Part shown: positions 5,899 through 11,397 of the stretch, piece after piece | Numbering within the stretch: position 1 is the stretch's first letter | How the letters are laid out: every line of letters starts with the position of its first letter | NCBI GenBank assembly: GCA_026710525.1 | Contig: JAPOQT010000324.1 | Location: forward strand, 1 to 11,397 | DNA: 11,397 nt | From: Pseudomonadota bacterium | GTDB taxonomy: Bacteria > Bdellovibrionota_B > Oligoflexia > Oligoflexales > Bin106 | Reading direction: 5' to 3' | Notes under the pieces: model-generated | What the model was told of the DNA's origin: nothing | The model's input: the letters and a program-made list of their open reading frames with translations, nothing else | The model's database searches: none | Program-made: the position numbers and the translations under genes

Positions 5899-7227
5899 TC
5901 ATGTTCCCCTCACTCTCAAGGCTTTCTTTAACGCCTTTTCTCGGGAACTTGACAAAACATTAATATGGCCCATTTTTCGGTGCTCGCGATGTGTTTTACC
6001 ATAGAGATGAAGGTATGAGCCAGTTGTTTCCCGAAATAATATTTGGCTGTTTTTTTGATGGCCAATAATATTGACCATCGCAAAGCCTTTAGTTTTGAGT
6101 TTTGGCACCCCGAGATCCCAGCCAAGTATCGCTTTTAGGTGAAGATCAAATTGACTTGAACTCATGGCATCCATACTATAATGACACGAATTATGAACCC
6201 TTGGCGACACTTCATTGACCATGAGGGTGCCATCAGATTGTTCAAAGAGTTCAAAGGTGATGGCTCCCACGTATTGGTAGCTATTTAAAAATCTTGTCAC
6301 GTTCTGGAGTAAGATGACAAAATTTTCCCTGAGATGACTCTCTTTTTGATCAGAGTTAACTTGATACATGGTCACTTGGCCCCCCATGTCCTGAGATAGA
6401 CCGTGGTCGTTGCTACGAGTTATGTCGACGGTCATCACCGGACCACTTACTGAGTCACACTGGTAGTGGCTTTGTTTCGTTTCAACAAGGGGAAAGAAAT
6501 AAAACTCACCACAAGCAGACCGGACCACAGTAATCGCTAATTCTCTGATAAAAGGAATGTTAGCTTCAACAATCATCTCACTACTAGCATGTGTCTTTAA
6601 AAACTCATGGCACTGTTGACTAGCTGATATTGTGTGACGGTTACTCTTGTGATGCTTCTTTGTTTGCCCTAATTCATGATCATCACTCTCACAATTAATA
6701 AAGTGTGTTCCGCGACCATCATAGCCCCCTGTCACAAGCTTAATAAACAATTTTTGACCTAACTCGGGATGAGATTGTTGCCGCCATGTGTGCCACTGGT
6801 GGTAGTCTCTGATTTGTTGGGGAATCACTGCATATGGCGCCACGGTAAAACCAGCATCAACTAAGAGTTGTTTACAGTGGTGACGCTGGGTTAATTGAGT
6901 GAGAAGAGACGCTGCTGGCCTAATGACCAAGGCGGATGATAATGAGGGAGCAAGTGACGTTAAATATTCTAAGATATTGCTATCATGAAAGTCACTTTCA
7001 AAAGTCAGAATATCAACGGTTGAGATAAATTTCTTAATATCGACTAACACGGTAGGATCACCGATAGTTATCTGGGGTGTTACTTGTGCAGCTGGATCTT
7101 CCCGGGAAGAGGTGAGTACCCTGTGAGGTAATCCCCACTTGTGAGCACTCAGCACAAGCATTCTGGCTAATTGACCACCACCAAGAATACCAATGGTTTT
7201 TTGCTGATTTAATGAGGGAGAAGACAT
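5899..7227 (-). CDS. purK: N5-carboxyaminoimidazole ribonucleotide synthase
   Basis: An ATP-grasp enzyme that carboxylates AIR with bicarbonate and ATP to give N5-CAIR for PurE. Visible motifs are the N-terminal GILGGGQLARML (13-24), the ATP-grasp loop TGGYDGRG (166-173), RELAITVVR (228-236), NEVSPRVHNSCHYS (338-351, with Cys where the family usually has Gly) and HREHRKMGHI (413-422). At 442 residues it is longer than the usual 355-390. Extra sequence lies mainly at about 180-215, a polar His/Lys/Ser-rich stretch after the ATP loop, and at about 258-285. No clear Shine-Dalgarno site precedes the ATG. The gene diverges from the Cys-repeat lipoprotein gene across 123 bp that must hold its promoter, and purE follows it. 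Confidence 0.95.
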   Translation of the reverse strand: MSSPSLNQQKTIGILGGGQLARMLVLSAHKWGLPHRVLTSSREDPAAQVTPQITIGDPTVLVDIKKFISTVDILTFESDFHDSNILEYLTSLAPSLSSALVIRPAASLLTQLTQRHHCKQLLVDAGFTVAPYAVIPQQIRDYHQWHTWRQQSHPELGQKLFIKLVTGGYDGRGTHFINCESDDHELGQTKKHHKSNRHTISASQQCHEFLKTHASSEMIVEANIPFIRELAITVVRSACGEFYFFPLVETKQSHYQCDSVSGPVMTVDITRSNDHGLSQDMGGQVTMYQVNSDQKESHLRENFVILLQNVTRFLNSYQYVGAITFELFEQSDGTLMVNEVSPRVHNSCHYSMDAMSSSQFDLHLKAILGWDLGVPKLKTKGFAMVNIIGHQKNSQILFRETTGSYLHLYGKTHREHRKMGHINVLSSSREKALKKALRVRGT

Positions 7228-7350
7228 GTTTGACTGAGGGTGTTAAGTGAGAGTAGTCAACAATTAATAAAATTATGGCAAAAGTTTCCGATGAAGATGA
7301 AAGTCTTTGTTCGGCGATTGCCACGATGACCATGACTGAAAGATATAATC

Positions 7351-8067
7351 ATGAACAAATCCAGTAACGCCAAGTCACGGCAGAGTAGCATATTTTGCTG
7401 TCACAGTCGAGGTGATTGTCACCAATATCTCACGATTCTAGTGACAATCATAGGCTGTCTCATGTGTCTACTTCCCGGGTGTAAAACAACATCGGAAGGT
7501 GATGATTATATGGCACAAACCGAGCTCCCAGCGGAGGTGTGTCAAGATTATTTTTTTGATAAGAGTTACGATTCTTGTGTGAAAATATCTGAGTACTATC
7601 AGTTAGAACATGATCAAGTTTTTGCTTGTATTGACGCCTTCTCTATTGATAAAGGACGCCTCATATGTTTGCAACTGGTTGGTGCCAATAACCTAACACT
7701 CAACCACATAGAAATATGTGACTCTGTTTATTCTCGAGAGACAGAGTCATACGATTGTTTAAAATATATGGCAGAAAATCAACTGCCAGCTGATGAACTC
7801 GATTCATGTCGGACCTCATTCTCCCGCAGTGATGATATTATGGACTGTTTCCGTATGGTTAAGGAACTAGGTGTTAACAGTGACCAAATTGACTCATGTG
7901 CCCAGTCATTTCAGACTGATCATGGCATATCAAGTTGTATCGATTTCGCGGCGACGTATCATTTGCTTGATGCGCAAATTGTTACTTGCTCTCAGTCTCA
8001 TCAAGATCAAACGAGTAAGCTTGAATGTCTTCAGCTCACCTCGACGACTTTTCGTTATGATGACTAA
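7351..8067 (+). CDS. Probable lipoprotein made of six Cys-pair repeats, unrecognised
   Basis: A 238-residue exported protein of no family I recognise. A long N-region with several Cys precedes a hydrophobic segment (about 26-43) ending CLLPGC, giving a lipobox with Cys44. Residues 62-228 consist of six repeats. Repeats 2-6 have cysteines at 93/106, 123/136, 153/166, 183/196 and 213/226, an exact 30-residue period without gaps; repeat 1 has Cys64/76. Each unit looks like two short helices: D-x-C-x-x-S-F, then C followed by a hydrophobic stretch, and L-x-x-[DN]-[QEH]-[IL] at the end. An intra-repeat disulfide (C-x12-C) stapling each hairpin is a plausible inference for a periplasmic or surface solenoid, distantly like Sel1 or TPR proteins. 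The gene diverges from purK and is convergent with another lipoprotein gene. The ribosome site is weak (GAAAG). Confidence 0.8.
   Translation: MNKSSNAKSRQSSIFCCHSRGDCHQYLTILVTIIGCLMCLLPGCKTTSEGDDYMAQTELPAEVCQDYFFDKSYDSCVKISEYYQLEHDQVFACIDAFSIDKGRLICLQLVGANNLTLNHIEICDSVYSRETESYDCLKYMAENQLPADELDSCRTSFSRSDDIMDCFRMVKELGVNSDQIDSCAQSFQTDHGISSCIDFAATYHLLDAQIVTCSQSHQDQTSKLECLQLTSTTFRYDD
7534..8034 (+). repeat. Six tandem coding repeats (29-30 codons each) with paired cysteines
   Basis: The units start at 7534, 7621, 7711, 7801, 7891 and 7981, each later one exactly 90 bp after the previous; the last is shortened. The periodicity is clear in the protein. At DNA level only short stretches are alike, for example GATTCATGT at 7801 and GACTCATGT at 7891, so the duplication is old rather than recent. 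Confidence 0.85.
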
Positions 8068-8140
8068 AATGAGAGCCACACGGAAAGGGTGAAGGTTTGA
8101 CGGAGCTACCCCTCTCCCCTGATTTCCTAGTAAAGTCTCA

Positions 8141-9337
8141 TTAAAATGTTGGCTGACTGTTACACCACTGATCAGCACCACAGATGGGTTTATCATACAC
8201 AAAGTAAGTTGAATCTGCTGTGTTAAACACCCTTGGTTCACCAAAATATCCCCAGTAGTTGGGAGCTAGTCTTTCGGCTGGATGAACAGGGCGAAACCGT
8301 TGTGTGAGATGAGAGATGGCTTCAATAACTTGCTCCTGGCAACCCATACTCGAATACAGTTGTGAGCCATCATAAGCCTCATTATGAGAGGCATTAGCTT
8401 GCTCTTGGTTTTGATTTAGGGGAATCAACCATGGCCCATCGAAATCTTGTTCTGGGTTTTGATGGGGTGTGTGCTGACTGACTTGTTGATGTTGTCCTTT
8501 AGATTTTTGGTGAGGAGTGCCTTTGTGCTGGTAAGGATCTTGGGCCTTTGTCGTTGGCAATGGCTTCGATTGCCACGGGTCGCCAAGCTTTCCTTTTTGT
8601 TGCGGGTGTGTTTGGCTTACCTGTCCTGGGCCTTTTTGGCTGGGAGAACCCTGGACAGGGGTGCCTTTTTTGAGCACCGGGGTTCCTTTTCCACCTTTGC
8701 CACCTTTTTTCCCTCCTTGAGATACCTGAAAAGGTGCCTCAAGATCTAAGGATTGTTGTTGACTCATATCACTGAGAGTGCTCGGTATAACATGATAACT
8801 ATAATCACTAGGATAGGAACTCAAATTAAAAGAGGCGTCGGTGGCACCATCTCGTGGCGCATTAATGACATTAATCACTGACCCTTGAGAAGATGACAAG
8901 GTCGAACCATCTCCTGGGCTTTGGTCATATGAGTGAAGTGTAGAATGAGCCACAGGTGTTGTTCTGCTGTTAAAAAAACTCGCAACCTTTCTCTCATCAA
9001 TCAATGTGGTATCTTGATTCGTTTGCCTCAAGACAATGTCGTTTTTTGTTAATGGTCTTTGATCAGCTTGGTCGCACACACTCGTATTCACTTTCACCAA
9101 ATAGCCATGAGGTAGATTGTAGTAATCAGTATAAATGTCACCATGAGAAAACTCACCTGACTTTTGACCTGTATCGCCCCCCATGGGATGGTTTAAGCCA
9201 GAGCATGAAGACAAAAACAAAAAACAGATGGCAGAGATAACCAAAAATAGGTTAGGATAAACGTGGGAGTAGTTTCCTTGTGGAGAAGAGGTCTGTCTCT
9301 TCACGTTTGCCATAGCGTTGAGGAACAAATGAACCAT
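8141..9337 (-). CDS. Large probable lipoprotein with Gly/Lys/Gln/Pro-rich linker, unrecognised
   Basis: A 398-residue exported protein of unknown function. A long N-region precedes a hydrophobic segment (about 28-44) ending FLSSC, a good lipobox with Cys45. Residues about 50-200 are Ser/Thr/Asp-rich. Residues about 204-300 are a low-complexity, basic linker rich in Gly, Lys, Gln, Pro and His, with GGKKGGKGGKG (208-218) and repeated KGTP. The C-terminal part (about 330-398) looks folded: Cys333, Cys386 and Cys392 and the aromatic stretch YWGYFGEP. With Cys88 the mature protein has four cysteines besides the lipidated one. GAGG 9 nt upstream supports the ATG at 9337; an internal ATG at 9313 has no ribosome site. 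The basic linker could bind an anionic surface such as LPS, nucleic acid or peptidoglycan-linked polymer; that is inference. Confidence 0.75.
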   Translation of the reverse strand: MVHLFLNAMANVKRQTSSPQGNYSHVYPNLFLVISAICFLFLSSCSGLNHPMGGDTGQKSGEFSHGDIYTDYYNLPHGYLVKVNTSVCDQADQRPLTKNDIVLRQTNQDTTLIDERKVASFFNSRTTPVAHSTLHSYDQSPGDGSTLSSSQGSVINVINAPRDGATDASFNLSSYPSDYSYHVIPSTLSDMSQQQSLDLEAPFQVSQGGKKGGKGGKGTPVLKKGTPVQGSPSQKGPGQVSQTHPQQKGKLGDPWQSKPLPTTKAQDPYQHKGTPHQKSKGQHQQVSQHTPHQNPEQDFDGPWLIPLNQNQEQANASHNEAYDGSQLYSSMGCQEQVIEAISHLTQRFRPVHPAERLAPNYWGYFGEPRVFNTADSTYFVYDKPICGADQWCNSQPTF

Positions 9338-9402
9338 GATCGTAAACCTCGAATATATAAGTAAAAATTAACGTAACACATATAAAAACAACAGTCTAAA
9401 CA

Positions 9403-9441
9403 TTGAATTTATTCACGCATTTAGCATGCTAATAAATTCAA
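9403..9441. repeat. 11-bp perfect inverted repeat between the lipoprotein gene and ychF
   Basis: TTGAATTTATT (9403-9413) is mirrored by AATAAATTCAA (9431-9441) around a 17-bp centre ending in the palindrome AGCATGCT (9423-9430). It lies in the divergent promoter region, about 65 bp from both start codons. No T run follows closely on either strand, so an operator for a dimeric regulator is more likely than a terminator. Confidence 0.55.
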
Positions 9442-9497
9442 AATCAACGCATTGTAACTCACATTTTTTTTGAAGTCAATACTTTTTTTATAGAATG

Positions 9498-9503
9498 AAG
9501 GAG
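9498..9503 (+). promoter_or_regulatory. Shine-Dalgarno site that fixes the TTG start of ychF
   Basis: AAGGAG lies 5 nt before TTG at 9509. The nearby ATG at 9495 is in a different frame, so this strong site marks the TTG as the start. Confidence 0.8.
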
Positions 9504-9508
9504 AATCA

Positions 9509-10645
9509 TTGTCACTAAGAACAGGAATTGTTGGTTTACCCAACGTTGGTAAGTCAACACTTTTTAATGCCTTAACCAGAAATAAAGTCAGTAGTGAAAA
9601 TTATCCTTTCTGTACCATTGAGCCCAATACAGCTATGGCTCCTATTAAGGATCATAGGTTAGATGAGTTAGGGCAACTCATGGAAGGACAGCCTAAAATT
9701 ATTCCGGCATCATTACAATTAACTGATATTGCTGGTTTGGTGAAAGGAGCTTCGTCAGGGGAGGGTTTGGGTAACCAATTTTTAGGGCAAATTAGGGAGG
9801 TTGATGCTTTAACCCACGTGGTGAGATGTTTTCATGATTCACAGGTGGTCCATGTTCATGGTCGACCAAATCCACGGGATGATATTGAGGTCATTAGCTA
9901 TGAATTTATTATGGCTGATTTGACTACCGTTGAGGGGTCACTCGAAAAACAGCATAAACTCATGAAACGGGGTGATAAAAAAGCATACGCCATGATTCCT
10001 TGGTTAACGGAGCTTCAGGAACATCTCAGTTTATCAAAACCAGCAAGAAGTTTTTATCCGGAGAACTCGGAAATCACGGTGATGATTAATCAGCTTCATT
10101 TACTGTCAGGGAAAAAACAACTCTACGTTTGTAATGTTTCAGAATCATGGCGGCAGGGTGATGACTCTGAGGAGTCAGAGCATGTTCAACAAGTCTTTGA
10201 TTATGCGACTAATGAAGGCTCTGAATGTATGGTACTCTCGGCTAAGATTGAAGCGGAAATCAGTGAGTTATCAAGTGCTGAAGAACGTCAAGATATGCTT
10301 GATGCTCTAGGAATGAGTCATTCTGGCTTGGAGCAGCTAGTTAAAAAATCCTATAAACTGCTCAGTCTGTTTCATTATTTTACCGCCGGACCAAAGGAGG
10401 TGAGGGCCTGGACCATACCCATTGGGATGCGTGCACGGGAAGCGGCGGGAGTCATCCATTCTGATTTTGCCCGAGGATTCATTTGTGCTGAGGTTTATCA
10501 AGTCGCTGATCTCATCCTCCATAAACAGAAGAGTGTTCTCAAAGAGAAAGCTTTGGTGAGAACAGAAGGTCAAGACTATGTGGTACAAGACGGTGATGTT
10601 ATAGAGTTTAAATTTCAGGTTTCTCGGTCTGGAAAGTCTGTGTAA
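9509..10645 (+). CDS. ychF: YchF/Obg-family nucleotide-binding protein (redox-regulated ATPase)
   Basis: A conserved cytoplasmic P-loop protein of the OLA1/YchF group, which prefers ATP over GTP and interacts with ribosomes. Motifs in order are G1 GLPNVGKST (9-17), NYPFCTIEPN (31-40), G3 DIAGLVKGASSGEGLGNQFL (73-92), and NVSE (209-212) in place of the NKxD that normally specifies guanine. The C-terminal TGS domain runs from FTAGPKEVRAWTI (291-303) to DGDVIEFKF (361-369). It starts with TTG, supported by AAGGAG 5 nt upstream. The protein ends seven residues after FQV (SRSGKSV), a short tail beyond the usual end, and its last 38 nt overlap the convergent downstream gene. At 378 residues it is slightly longer than the usual 363. 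Confidence 0.97.
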   Translation: MSLRTGIVGLPNVGKSTLFNALTRNKVSSENYPFCTIEPNTAMAPIKDHRLDELGQLMEGQPKIIPASLQLTDIAGLVKGASSGEGLGNQFLGQIREVDALTHVVRCFHDSQVVHVHGRPNPRDDIEVISYEFIMADLTTVEGSLEKQHKLMKRGDKKAYAMIPWLTELQEHLSLSKPARSFYPENSEITVMINQLHLLSGKKQLYVCNVSESWRQGDDSEESEHVQQVFDYATNEGSECMVLSAKIEAEISELSSAEERQDMLDALGMSHSGLEQLVKKSYKLLSLFHYFTAGPKEVRAWTIPIGMRAREAAGVIHSDFARGFICAEVYQVADLILHKQKSVLKEKALVRTEGQDYVVQDGDVIEFKFQVSRSGKSV

Positions 10646-11390
10646 CAGCATTTTTCGGGTAATAGGGGGTTAACTTTGTGGGATGATGGAGGTCGATGAT
10701 AATTTCCCCTAAGTTAAGCCATGGCTCTTTTGGTAGGTCGTGAAAAATAAAATTTTGTTTGCGGTACTGGGTTTTTAGCTGAGGATTAAGGGTGAGTTTT
10801 GGCTGTAATCGTAGCCAGAGTTTTTCATGCCTGAGACTGTCGCGCAAAAACGGTAATATAGTAAGATCAGACTCTTTGGTAGCGTAGAAGACTTTCCTTT
10901 GATAAGGAGAGAGGAGAAAGCGAATTTTTTGTTTCAAGTAGAGATTTTGTAACTCAGTGAGATTACCTGATGGTAATATTGGCTGATGTCGATGGTGTGA
11001 AAGCTCCTCGAGAGTGTCTGTTTGCCAGGTGATGGTGAGTTTTTTTACTGAGAAAAAAAGGGCGATAACCTGCTGTTTTTTTGTTAGGTAAATAGGAGCT
11101 ATCATCATTTTATGAGGGTAGCGATAAGGATTATGGGGTAAGACTTCTCCTTCCTGTGGGGTGGTGTTATTTATGTGGCAAGTCGCTGGTAACCATAAGG
11201 CGTATTTATGGCTAGTTGTTGGCAGTTCTTGGTGAGGTAGTAGTTTTTCCAGTTTCGGATACTGGCAAAAATCAGGTTGAAAGTATTTGACTTCCAGAAA
11301 ATTTTCTGGATAATAAGCATCCGCATATACCGTGAAGTTTTCTATCCAGGTAGTCAGGGTAAAAGTGTGATGATTCCTTAGTGGTTTCAC
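10608..11390 (-). CDS. Protein of unknown function, possibly 5'-partial at the window edge
   Basis: A 260-residue, mostly basic protein rich in His, Lys, Leu and aromatic residues, of no family I recognise. The first start codon in the window is GTG at 11390; the frame is open to the right edge and no ribosome site is visible in the seven remaining bases, so the true start may lie outside. There is no signal peptide or membrane helix. The C-terminal part has PWLNLGEIIIDL, with alternating hydrophobic segments like a beta-rich or mixed fold. Its last 38 nt overlap the 3' end of ychF on the opposite strand. It could be cytoplasmic; no function is proposed. Confidence 0.7.
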   Translation of the reverse strand: MKPLRNHHTFTLTTWIENFTVYADAYYPENFLEVKYFQPDFCQYPKLEKLLPHQELPTTSHKYALWLPATCHINNTTPQEGEVLPHNPYRYPHKMMIAPIYLTKKQQVIALFFSVKKLTITWQTDTLEELSHHRHQPILPSGNLTELQNLYLKQKIRFLLSPYQRKVFYATKESDLTILPFLRDSLRHEKLWLRLQPKLTLNPQLKTQYRKQNFIFHDLPKEPWLNLGEIIIDLHHPTKLTPYYPKNAVTQTFQTEKPEI

Positions 11391-11397
11391 AAAGTAG

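Noticed and set aside
7344..7349. TATAAT just before the Cys-repeat lipoprotein ATG
   Set aside because: Transcription from it would start after the ATG, and no -35 box lies at a suitable distance (TTGCCA is about 20 bp away).
7534..8034. CRISPR-like array suggested by the regular 90-bp period
   Set aside because: Units are not identical at DNA level and the period is in codons of an open reading frame, so it is a protein repeat.
8447..8749. 100-residue plus-strand open frame
   Set aside because: It is antisense to the Gly/Lys/Gln/Pro-rich linker of the lipoprotein gene; open frames opposite low-complexity coding sequence are expected.

Overview
This window reads as chromosomal DNA from a moderately AT-rich Gram-negative bacterium, most likely a proteobacterium or close relative. 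The evidence is an RppH-type Nudix hydrolase, the succinylase-branch lysine gene dapD, class I purE with purK, and several exported proteins with lipoprotein signal peptides. I cannot place it more closely from sequence alone. No rRNA, tRNA, CRISPR array or insertion sequence was recognised.

Left part (1-2542). The 5' part of a korA-like 2-oxoacid:ferredoxin oxidoreductase gene leaves the left edge on the minus strand. Its start codons and its conserved body lie in different frames, separated by a run of seven A that is a correctly phased A_AAA_AAA slippery site. Divergent from it, a short leader-like ORF precedes a small serine recombinase gene. That gene overlaps an unrecognised lipoprotein gene by 4 nt (ATGA). 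A second unrecognised lipoprotein gene faces it tail to tail.

Middle (2740-7227), all minus strand and mainly metabolic. In transcription order it runs purK, purE (AIR to CAIR in purine synthesis), rppH (mRNA 5' pyrophosphate removal), a small four-helix membrane protein, dapD (lysine/diaminopimelate synthesis) and a plant-type [2Fe-2S] ferredoxin. purK and dapD carry polar, His-rich insertions compared with the E. coli proteins as I remember them.

Right part (7351-11397). A lipoprotein made of six Cys-pair repeats with an almost exact 30-residue period faces a second large lipoprotein with a Gly/Lys/Gln/Pro-rich linker. A divergent intergenic region with an 11-bp inverted repeat follows, then ychF (TTG start). 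The 3' end of ychF overlaps a convergent gene of unknown function that is open to the right edge.

The most unusual items are the slippery start of korA, the gapless Cys-pair repeat lipoprotein, the recombinase-lipoprotein overlap with its same-frame leader ORF, and the fact that all four unrecognised lipoproteins form two convergent pairs. I see no complete, clearly novel multi-gene system.
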